Shown: positions 32,584 through 40,149 of the stretch, piece by piece | How positions within the stretch are numbered: position 1 is the first letter of the stretch | Layout of the letters: the number at the start of each line of letters is the position of its first letter | Assembly (NCBI RefSeq): GCF_000372965.1 | Contig: NZ_KB890024.1 | Location: 3,660,839-3,724,838 of the forward strand | Reading direction: 5' to 3' | Origin: Hoeflea sp. 108 | GTDB lineage: Bacteria; Pseudomonadota; Alphaproteobacteria; Rhizobiales; Rhizobiaceae | DNA: 64,000 nucleotides | Program-made: the position numbers and the translations under genes | Notes under the pieces: generated by a model | The model's database searches: none | Told to the model about the DNA's origin: nothing | The model's input: only the letters and a program-made list of their open reading frames with translations

Positions 32584-33723
32584 ATGGCTATGCAGTCAGA
32601 CTCCCAAGCCAAAAAAGTCATCGTCATCGGCGGCGGCATCGCCGGCCTCTCCCTCGCTGCCTGCGTGCAGCGATGGGCCGAAGTCACGGTGATCGAACGC
32701 GAAACCCAGCTCGGCTACCACGCCAGCGGACGCTCCGCGGCGCTGTTTTCCGAGACCTACGGCAATGCGCTGGTGCGGGCGCTGTCGGTCGCAAGCCGCC
32801 AGGCGATCATCGACGGCGGCTTTGTCGAGCACGACCGCGGCGCCGTGCATTTCGGCGGCCCCGACGATGGCGAGACCATCGACCGGATGGCCGAGGAGCA
32901 ACGCGCCCTGGTGCCGAGCGTGCGCCGGCTGAGCCCCGCCGAGGTCAGCGCGCTCGTTCCCGCCATTGCCCCCGAGCTCACCTGCGGCGGCGTGTTCGAG
33001 CCCGACGCCAAGGACATCGACACCGGCAAGATGGTGCAGGCCCAGGCCACGGCCCTCAAGGCAGCCGGCGGCAGGATCGTCACCGGCGCGGACGTGCTCG
33101 AAATCAAGCGCACGCCTGATGGCTTCCGCGTCGTCACCGCGTCAGGCATCCATGAGGCCGACATCGTCGTCAACGCCGCGGGCGCCTGGGTCGACGTCAT
33201 TGCCGAACGTTCGGGACTGTCAGGCCTCGGCTTCAAGCCCAAGCGCCGCACCGCCTTCCTGTTCGACCCGCCCGAAGGCATCGACGCCCGCAAATGGCCG
33301 CTGGTGGTCGACCTGCACGAACGCTTCTATTTCAAGCCGGACGCCGGACGGCTGATCGGCTCGCTTGCCGACGAGACCGACACCGAGCCTTGCGATGCCT
33401 ATCCAGAGGACATCGACATCGCCACCGCCGCCTACAACATCGAGGAAGCCACAGGACTGGCCGTCGGCCGCCCGCAGACGCCCTGGGCCGGCTTGCGCAC
33501 CTTCTCGCCCGACCGCAGCCCGGTGGCCGGCTTCGATCCGCGCCTGCCCGGCTTCTTCTGGCTCGGAGGCCAGGGCGGCTACGGCTTCCAGGTATCGCTG
33601 ACGCTGGCACGGCTGTCGTCGTCGCTGATGCACGGCGAGCCCATCCCCGCCGACCTGGCCGATCTCGGCATCAGCTACGGCGCCTTGTCGCCGGAGCGGT
33701 TCCTGCAGGCACCTCATGCGTAG
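32584..33723 (+). CDS. FAD-dependent oxidoreductase (DAO family)
   Basis: A 379-residue glycine-oxidase/D-amino-acid-dehydrogenase-like flavoprotein. FAD motif VIVIGGGIAGLSLAACVQRWAEVTVIERE is at about residues 12-40, VVNAAGAWVDVIA mid-protein and the C-terminal GLRTFSPDRSPVAGFDPRLPGFFWLGGQGGYGFQ completes the FAD site. It oxidises an amine or amino acid; substrate unknown. ATG 32584 or 32590 could be the start; a TTG at 32572 overlaps the dyad. It lies upstream of a binding protein and a serine hydrolase on the same strand. Confidence 0.87.
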   Translation: MAMQSDSQAKKVIVIGGGIAGLSLAACVQRWAEVTVIERETQLGYHASGRSAALFSETYGNALVRALSVASRQAIIDGGFVEHDRGAVHFGGPDDGETIDRMAEEQRALVPSVRRLSPAEVSALVPAIAPELTCGGVFEPDAKDIDTGKMVQAQATALKAAGGRIVTGADVLEIKRTPDGFRVVTASGIHEADIVVNAAGAWVDVIAERSGLSGLGFKPKRRTAFLFDPPEGIDARKWPLVVDLHERFYFKPDAGRLIGSLADETDTEPCDAYPEDIDIATAAYNIEEATGLAVGRPQTPWAGLRTFSPDRSPVAGFDPRLPGFFWLGGQGGYGFQVSLTLARLSSSLMHGEPIPADLADLGISYGALSPERFLQAPHA

Positions 33724-33831
33724 CGGAAACGCCACGAGGTTTGACACGATCCATTCCGCAATCGGTTGGCGCGGGGGAGGAGAACCACCGCGCGGTTACG
33801 TCAACTTGAAACACCATCAGGAAACTCCGCG

Positions 33832-35427
33832 ATGAAATCCTTGGGTATTTTGCGTACGGCGCTTGTCGCCTCGACCATCCTTTTCGCCGGCCAGGCCTAT
33901 GCCAAGACGCTGGTCTACTGCTCGGAGGCGAGCCCCGAAACTTTCAACCCGATGCTGACGGTGGCGGACTCGACCATGGACGCCGCAGCCAAGACGATCT
34001 TCAATCGCCTCGTCGAGTTCAAGCCGGGCACCACTGAAGTCGGGCCCGCGCTGGCAGAGAAATGGGACGTGTCGGAAGACGGCAAGGTCTACACCTTCCA
34101 TCTGCGCAAGGGCGTGAAGTTCCACTCCAACGAGACTTTCACCCCGACCCGCGACTTCAACGCCGACGACGTGCTCTACACCTTTAACCGCCAGCGCGAC
34201 GCCAACAATCCGTACCACAAGCTGGCAAACGGCACCTACGAGTACTTCAACGGTCTCGGCATGGGCTCGATGATCGCAAACATCGAGAAGGTCGACGACT
34301 ACACGGTGCGCTTCACACTGAACGAGGCGAACGTCACCTTCCTCGCAGGCATAGCGCTCGACTACCTCTCCATCCTGTCGCTCGAACAGACCGAAAAGAT
34401 GGTCGCCGCCGGCACGCCCGATGTCATCGAGCAGCACCCGGTCGGCACCGGTCCGTTCATCCTGCAGGCCTACCAGCAGGACGCCCAGATCCGTTATGTC
34501 GCCAACAAGGACTACTGGAACGGCGCCCCCAAGATCGACACGCTGATCTTCGCCATCACGCCGGAGCCGGTCGTCCGCGTCACCCGCGTCAAGGCCAACG
34601 AGTGCCAGGTCGCGGCCCCGCCGCCGGCGGCAGCCCTTGCCGAACTCAAGGACAATCCCGACATCGACATTCTCAGCCAGCCGGGCCAGAACATCGGCTC
34701 CGTCGGCTTCAACACCGAGCACAAGCCGCTGGGCGACGTGCGCGTGCGCACCGCACTTGCCAAGGCGATCAACCGGCAGGCAATCGTCGAGGCGGTCTAC
34801 CAGGGCGCAGGCAGCCTCGCCGGCAGCATGGTGCCGCCGATGCAGCTGGGTGCGGTCACTGATGCGGCCATCGACTACGATCCGGAAGGCGCCAGGAAGC
34901 TGCTTCAGGAAGCAGGCCTCGACGCCGGCACCAACATCAAGCTCTGGGCCATGCCGGTCTCGCGGCCCTACAACCCCAACGCCCGCCGCATGGCCGAGAT
35001 GATCCAGGCCGACTGGGCCGCCGTCGGCGTGAAGTCCGAGGTCGTCACCTTCGAGTGGGGCGAGTATCTGACCCGCACCGGCAAGGGCGAGCACGACGCC
35101 TATCTGCTCGGCGGCTCGAGCGACAATGGCGATCCCGACAACATGCTGTCCTTCTCGTTTGCCTGCGACGGCGTGAAGGGCGGCTCGAACCGTTCGCGCT
35201 GGTGCAACCCCGAGTTCGACAAGCTGCTCGCGGCCGGCCGCGTCACGTCCGACCCCGAGAAGCGCGCCGAAATCTACCGCAAGGCGCAGGCGATCCTGAA
35301 GGCCGAGGTGCCGGAAGCGCCAATCGCCCACTCGGTGGTCTCGATCCCGGTGCGCAAGAGCGTGCTCAACTACGTGATGGATCCGTTCGGCCGGCAGAAC
35401 TTCGCCGCCGTCGACATCGCCGAATAA
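33832..35427 (+). CDS. ABC transporter substrate-binding protein, family 5 (peptide/opine type)
   Basis: A 531-residue periplasmic binding protein of the DppA/OppA class. Signal peptide residues 1-24 (ends AYA-K). Mature start TLVYCSEASPETFNPMLTVADSTMD and the family motif WDVSEDGKVYTFHLRKGVKFHSN are clear; PVGTGPFILQAYQQDAQI and DVRVRTALAKAINRQAIVEAVYQGAG follow. It resembles dipeptide-binding DppA. No permease or ATPase gene is beside it, so it must use transporter parts encoded elsewhere. Downstream is a serine hydrolase 28 bases away. Confidence 0.9.
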   Translation: MKSLGILRTALVASTILFAGQAYAKTLVYCSEASPETFNPMLTVADSTMDAAAKTIFNRLVEFKPGTTEVGPALAEKWDVSEDGKVYTFHLRKGVKFHSNETFTPTRDFNADDVLYTFNRQRDANNPYHKLANGTYEYFNGLGMGSMIANIEKVDDYTVRFTLNEANVTFLAGIALDYLSILSLEQTEKMVAAGTPDVIEQHPVGTGPFILQAYQQDAQIRYVANKDYWNGAPKIDTLIFAITPEPVVRVTRVKANECQVAAPPPAAALAELKDNPDIDILSQPGQNIGSVGFNTEHKPLGDVRVRTALAKAINRQAIVEAVYQGAGSLAGSMVPPMQLGAVTDAAIDYDPEGARKLLQEAGLDAGTNIKLWAMPVSRPYNPNARRMAEMIQADWAAVGVKSEVVTFEWGEYLTRTGKGEHDAYLLGGSSDNGDPDNMLSFSFACDGVKGGSNRSRWCNPEFDKLLAAGRVTSDPEKRAEIYRKAQAILKAEVPEAPIAHSVVSIPVRKSVLNYVMDPFGRQNFAAVDIAE

Positions 35428-35455
35428 GGCGACAGGAACCGGAGGGCAGACCGTA

Positions 35456-36562
35456 ATGCTTGAAAAACTGAACCGTCTGCTCGAAGCCTACCGCGCCGAT
35501 GGCGCGGTAGGCGCCTCCCTCGCCTTCTCGCTTGGCGATGGCGACACGATCACCGTCACGTCGGGTCTTGCCGACAGGGCGACGGGCGCGCCTGTCACGC
35601 CGGACCGGCTGTTCAAGATCGGCAGCTGCACCAAGACCTTCGTGGCGGCAGCACTGATGAAGCTGGTCGAGGACGGCAAGGCCGAACTCGATGCACCCAT
35701 ATCGAGCTGGTTCCCCGACCTGCCGCGATCGGGCGAAGTGACGGTGCTTCAACTGGTCAACCATCGCGGTGGCCTGCCGGAATTCGAATACGACATCCCG
35801 ATGGACCCGAGCCGCAGCTGGACGCCGGCGCAGCTGGTCGAGCTTGCCTTCGGCGTCGGCGGCCAGACGGCCCCGGGCGGCCCTGCCGTCTACAACAACA
35901 CCGGCTATGTGCTGGCCGGCATGCTGATCGAGGCGGCATCGGGCCTCACGCTGGGCGAATATGTGCGAAGGAAAGTGCTCGAGCCGCTTGGCCTCAAGGA
36001 CACCTGGTCGCCGGCAACGGAAAGCTTCCCGGAAGCGCGCATGGTCAGGGGCTATTACCATCGGCCGAAGCCAGCCACGGGCGCCAGCTCGGCACTGGCC
36101 GAGGGCGGCGAGATGTGGCGCATGGACGGCGTGCTGCCCTATTCCGACGCGTTGCAGGATTCTTCCGACAGCTTCCCCTACTCGGGCGCCTATGGCTGCG
36201 GCGACATGGTCGCGACGCCAAGCGATCTCGTCGGCTTCATGAAAGGGCTGTTCGACGGCCGGCTGCTGCCTGCTCCGCTGCTCGTCACCATGAAGGACGG
36301 CCGCACCAAGGTGAGCTATCCCGGCACGCGCCTGCGCGAAACCGGCGCCGGGCTCATCGCCAGCGAATATGCCGGGCGCCTCGTTCTCGGCCACCAGGGC
36401 AGCATCCCGGGCTACGTCACCGTCATGGAACATGACCCCGTGTCCCGGCTGACCATTGCCATGACCAGCAATGCCGGCTCGGGCAACAGGCTGTCCTTCT
36501 ATGCCAGTGGCATCCACCCGGTCGTCGACCGGGCCATCGGGATCATCCTGCAGGAAATCTAG
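35456..36562 (+). CDS. serine hydrolase (beta-lactamase/D-aminopeptidase family)
   Basis: A 368-residue class C beta-lactamase-fold hydrolase. Catalytic motifs: SCTK (Ser57-Lys60), YNN (Tyr146-Asn148) and HQG near residue 320, in place of the KTG triad, as in esterases and D-aminopeptidases. It has no signal peptide, so it is cytoplasmic. With the adjacent peptide-binding protein and DAO-family oxidase it suggests uptake and breakdown of a D-amino-acid-containing peptide or amide (inference). ATG 35456 follows GGAGGG. Confidence 0.87.
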   Translation: MLEKLNRLLEAYRADGAVGASLAFSLGDGDTITVTSGLADRATGAPVTPDRLFKIGSCTKTFVAAALMKLVEDGKAELDAPISSWFPDLPRSGEVTVLQLVNHRGGLPEFEYDIPMDPSRSWTPAQLVELAFGVGGQTAPGGPAVYNNTGYVLAGMLIEAASGLTLGEYVRRKVLEPLGLKDTWSPATESFPEARMVRGYYHRPKPATGASSALAEGGEMWRMDGVLPYSDALQDSSDSFPYSGAYGCGDMVATPSDLVGFMKGLFDGRLLPAPLLVTMKDGRTKVSYPGTRLRETGAGLIASEYAGRLVLGHQGSIPGYVTVMEHDPVSRLTIAMTSNAGSGNRLSFYASGIHPVVDRAIGIILQEI

Positions 36563-36567
36563 GACGT

Positions 36568-37176
36568 TCAGACGCCGAGGCTGGCGGCCACCTGGCGCAG
36601 GTCGATGACCAGCTCGGATGTCACCTCCAGCGCGCGGTCTTCGCGCGCTGGAGCTTCATTTGCCGGCCGGTGCGCGGCAATCGCCTCGTCGCGTGCGTGG
36701 ATCAGCGTCGCGATCTCGTCGCGGAACAGCGCGAACGCCGCCGCCAGCCAGCGATTGACCAGATAGGACGACCGGGCGAAATGCGGGTCGAAGCGCGGCA
36801 AAAGCGCGATCGTGCCCTCCGCATCGAGCCACTCATCGCCGACCACCCACTGGTTGACGGTGAACAGCCTGAGCAGGCGGCCATAAGGATCGACACCGAT
36901 CGCCGCGAGGTGATGAACCGGCCCGCCCGCTCCGTTGGGTCGCACGAAGCAATGGAAATGCCCATGCTCGGCCAGACCTTCCTGCGGCGGATGGCTGTGG
37001 TAGTACCATTGCGCGCCCGTCTCCGGATCGAACACGTCGCCCGCGGGAAAGTGCTCCCAGACGGCAACGGACTTGGCGTCGCGCAGCGTCTCGAGCAGCA
37101 CGTTGCTGCCCGACTTGGCCAGCACATGCTCGCAGAACAGCGCCTGCCGGGCGGCTTCAGATCTGTTGACGTCCAT
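36568..37176 (-). CDS. conserved protein of unknown function in the rhodanese-YeeE operon
   Basis: A 202-residue protein I cannot assign. It is histidine-rich in the first half: YYHSHPP (about residues 58-64), EHGHFHCFV (70-78) and PVHHLAAIGVDPYG, which could form a metal site. No signal peptide or membrane segment. The C-terminal 60 residues are helical. It is last in a minus-strand operon of rhodanese, YeeE/YedE transporter and a Cys-repeat peptide, beginning 27 bases after the latter, so a sulfur or metal-related role is possible (inference only). Confidence 0.7.
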   Translation of the reverse strand: MDVNRSEAARQALFCEHVLAKSGSNVLLETLRDAKSVAVWEHFPAGDVFDPETGAQWYYHSHPPQEGLAEHGHFHCFVRPNGAGGPVHHLAAIGVDPYGRLLRLFTVNQWVVGDEWLDAEGTIALLPRFDPHFARSSYLVNRWLAAAFALFRDEIATLIHARDEAIAAHRPANEAPAREDRALEVTSELVIDLRQVAASLGV

Positions 37177-37203
37177 GGCGAGCCTCCAGGGCCGTAACTT
37201 GGC

Positions 37204-37572
37204 CTATTGCGGCTGAGCCGCGCAAGGTGAGGCCGCCGGTGCCGCAGCACAGGGCGAAGCTACGGCACAAGGTGCGGCGGCGGCCGGGGCAGGAGCCGCC
37301 GAGCATGGAGAAGCCGCCGAACATGGCGACGCGGCACATGGCGCCGCCGCAGCGCAGGGCGAGGCAGCCGAACAGGGCGCCGCCGCAGCGCAGGGCGAGT
37401 TGGCCGCGCACGGATTTCCAGCCGCGCCCGGATTTCCAGCCGCGCAAGGCGTTGCCGGCGCGCTCGCCGCCGGTGCCGGTTTGGCCGCAGCGAAACGATA
37501 ATGGTCGACCGCAACGGCCGACGTGGCGGCGAGAAAAGCCGTGCCGAACAGGAGGGTATTGCGCGCGCTCAT
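37204..37572 (-). CDS. small exported or membrane-anchored Pro-Cys-Ala repeat protein
   Basis: A 122-residue protein with one hydrophobic N-terminal segment (residues 5-22) and then a low-complexity body of about 80 residues with 11 cysteines, every one in a PC[AS] context (ATPCAAGNPGAAGNPCAANS and onward). No other residues interrupt the Ala/Pro/Ser/Asn/Cys composition. The start ATG 37572 overlaps the YeeE/YedE stop (ATGA), so the two are translationally coupled. No function is known to me; a thiol-rich sulfur carrier or metal-binding surface is a guess from its partners, a sulfur-compound transporter and a rhodanese. Not a shadow: the coupling and signal-like start support it. Confidence 0.72.
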   Translation of the reverse strand: MSARNTLLFGTAFLAATSAVAVDHYRFAAAKPAPAASAPATPCAAGNPGAAGNPCAANSPCAAAAPCSAASPCAAAAPCAASPCSAASPCSAAPAPAAAAPCAVASPCAAAPAASPCAAQPQ

Positions 37573-38780
37573 TTCTTGAACCCATCGAGACCGAACAGCG
37601 GACGCAGCGCGACACCGCCAAGACTGCCGACAAAGGCGGAGGCGAACCACAGCCAGCCATGCACGCTGCCCGAGGCGATGCCCGAAAACAGCGCCCCGAC
37701 ATTGCAGCCGAAGGACAGCCGCGCGCCGTAGCCCATCAGCACGCCGCCGATGGCAGCCGCGAGGAACGAGGCGAAGGGCACATGCACCTTGGGCGCGAAC
37801 TTGCCGGCGAGGCCTGCGGCGAGTGCCGCACCCAGGATGATTCCGAAATTCATCACCGAGGTGACGTCGGCGAGCACGCTGGAGCCCAGCGCCTTGGCCG
37901 GCCCCGGCCAGTTCCAGAACGCCCAGGTCTCGACCGGAACGCCGACCGCCTGCGCCGCCTTGGCGCCCCACAGGCCGAAACCGAAGGTCACCGACCAGGG
38001 ATGGCCTGCAGTGACCAGCGTTGCGATGTTGAGCCCGGCGAGCAGAAGCCCCGCTCCGATCAGCGGCCACGGGCCATGCAGCAAGCGGGCGATACCCTGG
38101 CGCGGCGCGGGCTTTGTCTTCTCGATGCTGCCATGGGCCCGGCGCTCGACCAGCACGGTGAGACCGGCGACGGCGGCAAGACCGACGAGCGTCACTGTCA
38201 CCCCGCCCGGCACGCCAAGTGTCCTGCCGAGGCTGATCTCTGGCAGCGCCGGCAGCGCCAGCCACCACGGCAAATGCGCGGTGCCGATGACCGCGCCGAC
38301 AATGAAGAAGACCAGCGTCACCAGCATGCGCGAGCTGCCGCCGCCGACGGTAAACAGCGTGCCCGAACCACAACCGCCGCCGAGCTGCATGCCAAGTCCG
38401 AACATTGTGGCCCCGACCAGCACCGACACGCCGACCGGCGCAAAGGCGCCGACAAGCGCCTGGCCGTTGAAGCTGCCGAGCGACAGAAGCGGGATGAACA
38501 CGACCGCTGCCGCCGCGATCATCAGCATCTGGGCGCGGATGGCATTACCGCGCTTTTCGACGACGAAGCGGCGCCACCCGCCGGTAAAGCCGAAGGAGGC
38601 ATGGTAGAGCGTCAGGCCGAGCAGGCCGCCGATCGCGAACAGCAACGCCTGGCGCGTGTCGATCGCCTGGCCGATGGCGAGCGCACCAAGGATCAAGGCA
38701 AGCCCGACAAAGACGACGGGGCCCTTGTCGAGATTGACGCCAGCGACAGACGCCGGCGCGGTGGCATTTATCTCAGTCAT
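37569..38780 (-). CDS. YeeE/YedE family transporter (thiosulfate/sulfur-compound importer)
   Basis: A 403-residue membrane protein with about nine or more hydrophobic segments in two homologous halves. The family signature cysteines are in QLGGGCGSGTLFTVGGGSSRM (first half) and RLSFGCNVGALFSGI (second half); in TsuA such cysteines relay thiosulfate across the membrane. It follows a periplasmic rhodanese and precedes the Cys-repeat protein, so the operon probably imports a reduced sulfur compound or sulfane sulfur. Confidence 0.9.
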   Translation of the reverse strand: MTEINATAPASVAGVNLDKGPVVFVGLALILGALAIGQAIDTRQALLFAIGGLLGLTLYHASFGFTGGWRRFVVEKRGNAIRAQMLMIAAAAVVFIPLLSLGSFNGQALVGAFAPVGVSVLVGATMFGLGMQLGGGCGSGTLFTVGGGSSRMLVTLVFFIVGAVIGTAHLPWWLALPALPEISLGRTLGVPGGVTVTLVGLAAVAGLTVLVERRAHGSIEKTKPAPRQGIARLLHGPWPLIGAGLLLAGLNIATLVTAGHPWSVTFGFGLWGAKAAQAVGVPVETWAFWNWPGPAKALGSSVLADVTSVMNFGIILGAALAAGLAGKFAPKVHVPFASFLAAAIGGVLMGYGARLSFGCNVGALFSGIASGSVHGWLWFASAFVGSLGGVALRPLFGLDGFKK

Positions 38781-38847
38781 TTCAGGCCAGTCATTTCAGG
38801 TCGATATGGGAAAATCCGGAGGGCCAAGCGTGGCCGCTTCAAACGAA

Positions 38848-38873
38848 GATGTCCAGGATTGCTCCTGGACATC
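38848..38873. terminator. hairpin between rhodanese and YeeE/YedE genes
   Basis: GATGTCCAGGA (38848-38858) and TCCTGGACATC (38863-38873) form a perfect 11-bp stem with loop TTGC. On the minus strand it is followed by TTCGTTTG, a weak U-tract, suggesting attenuation after the rhodanese gene. Confidence 0.55.
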
Positions 38874-38900
38874 CGCAATTCGGGCCGGCCCTTCAGGCAA

Positions 38901-39824
38901 TCAGTTGCCGGGCTGCACGGGACGTGCCGGATCGGCTGCCCACCCGGCCATCGAGCCGTCATACATCTTGGTATTCTTGTTGCCTTCGACCTCGCTCAGG
39001 CCGAACCACACGACTGAAGCCCAGTGGCCGGTGTTGCAGAAGGCGATGTTCTGCTCGTCCTTGCCAAGGCCGACCGACTGCGACAGGCTGCCGACCGTCT
39101 CCTTCGAGGCGAACGAAGCCTTGTCGGCGTCATAGAGCTTGGTGTTTTCGAGGTTCTTCGAGCCGGGGATGGTGCCGGCAACGCGGACGACCGGGCTCTT
39201 GGCCTCGCCCTTGAACTGCGCGGCCGGGCGGCCGTCGATCAGCTTGATGCCTTCGGCGCGGGCCTTCTCGACATCGGCAGTCGTGGCCAGCAGTTCCTTC
39301 TTCAGCTCACCCTTGAAGGCGACCGCGGCGGGTTTAGCGACATCGGTCGCGACTTCACCGCCGGAAGCTTCCCAGGCCCGCGCACCGCCGTCGAGGATCG
39401 ACACGGCGTCGTGGCCCAGAACCTTGAAGGTCCAGTAGACGCGGGTGGCGCCGCCGAATTCGGAGGAGTCGGTGCCGTTCGGCACGATGACGACATGGCT
39501 GTCATTGCCGACGCCAAGGTCGCCGATGGTCTTGGTTATGGTCTCCAGCGGCGGCAGCATGCCGGGAACGCCGTTCACTTCGGCGCGCCAGCCGGCGGTC
39601 GAATAAGGAGCGCTGACGGCACCCGGAACGTGACCCTTGGCATAGGGATTGGCGCCATCCTTGGCCGCGTCACGCACGTCGATCACGACCAGGCTCTTGT
39701 TGCCGAGATGCGACTTGAGCCAGGCGGCGTCGACCAGCGGCTGGTCGGTCAGGCGCTCGGCCTGGGCACCGGTGGCAAAGGCAAGTGCGGCACCCAGAGC
39801 CGCAGCAACGAGGGAAAAGCGCAT
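38901..39824 (-). CDS. periplasmic rhodanese-type sulfurtransferase
   Basis: A 307-residue tandem rhodanese. Signal peptide residues 1-22 (ends AQA-E). The inactive N-terminal domain (VVIDVRDAAKDGANPYAKGHVPGAVSAPY) is followed by the catalytic domain whose active-site loop reads FCNTGHWAS with the Cys near residue 264. This loop lacks the Arg/Lys pattern of thiosulfate:cyanide enzymes, so the acceptor may differ. It heads the operon with the YeeE/YedE transporter and Cys-repeat protein. Confidence 0.9.
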   Translation of the reverse strand: MRFSLVAAALGAALAFATGAQAERLTDQPLVDAAWLKSHLGNKSLVVIDVRDAAKDGANPYAKGHVPGAVSAPYSTAGWRAEVNGVPGMLPPLETITKTIGDLGVGNDSHVVIVPNGTDSSEFGGATRVYWTFKVLGHDAVSILDGGARAWEASGGEVATDVAKPAAVAFKGELKKELLATTADVEKARAEGIKLIDGRPAAQFKGEAKSPVVRVAGTIPGSKNLENTKLYDADKASFASKETVGSLSQSVGLGKDEQNIAFCNTGHWASVVWFGLSEVEGNKNTKMYDGSMAGWAADPARPVQPGN

Positions 39825-40149
39825 CGGCCACTCCTGAAAAAAGATTCCAAATACAACAGTCGGTAGCCTTTATAGGATGGCCAGCACCGCCGAGCACGGT
39901 AAGCCGCTGCTAATTTCCGGATTGTTTCGGAAGGCAATTCTCTCTATCGCCAAGAGTGTGGAATTTCATTCCAATCCGCCTGCGGCTTCAACGACCTCGG
40001 AAAAACAATATTACCTCTTCACAAATCGGTCCTTTGCGAGGATTTTCTCAACGGCGCCGCAACCGCCAGCCGACAGGCGAAAAACGACGGCGCCCAGCGC
40101 GCGGGCATCAAGCCCGCGCCGTGACAAAAGAATGCAAGGGGACATCGGT
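39825..40149. other. 325-bp intergenic region between divergent rhodanese and binding-protein genes
   Basis: No gene seen, although a plus-strand frame is open through it. It must hold two divergent promoters. An 8-bp stem GCGCGGGC (40099-40106)/GCCCGCGC (40112-40119) lies in the leader of the binding-protein gene. The central part (about 39900-40030) is AT-rich relative to neighbours. Confidence 0.55.
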
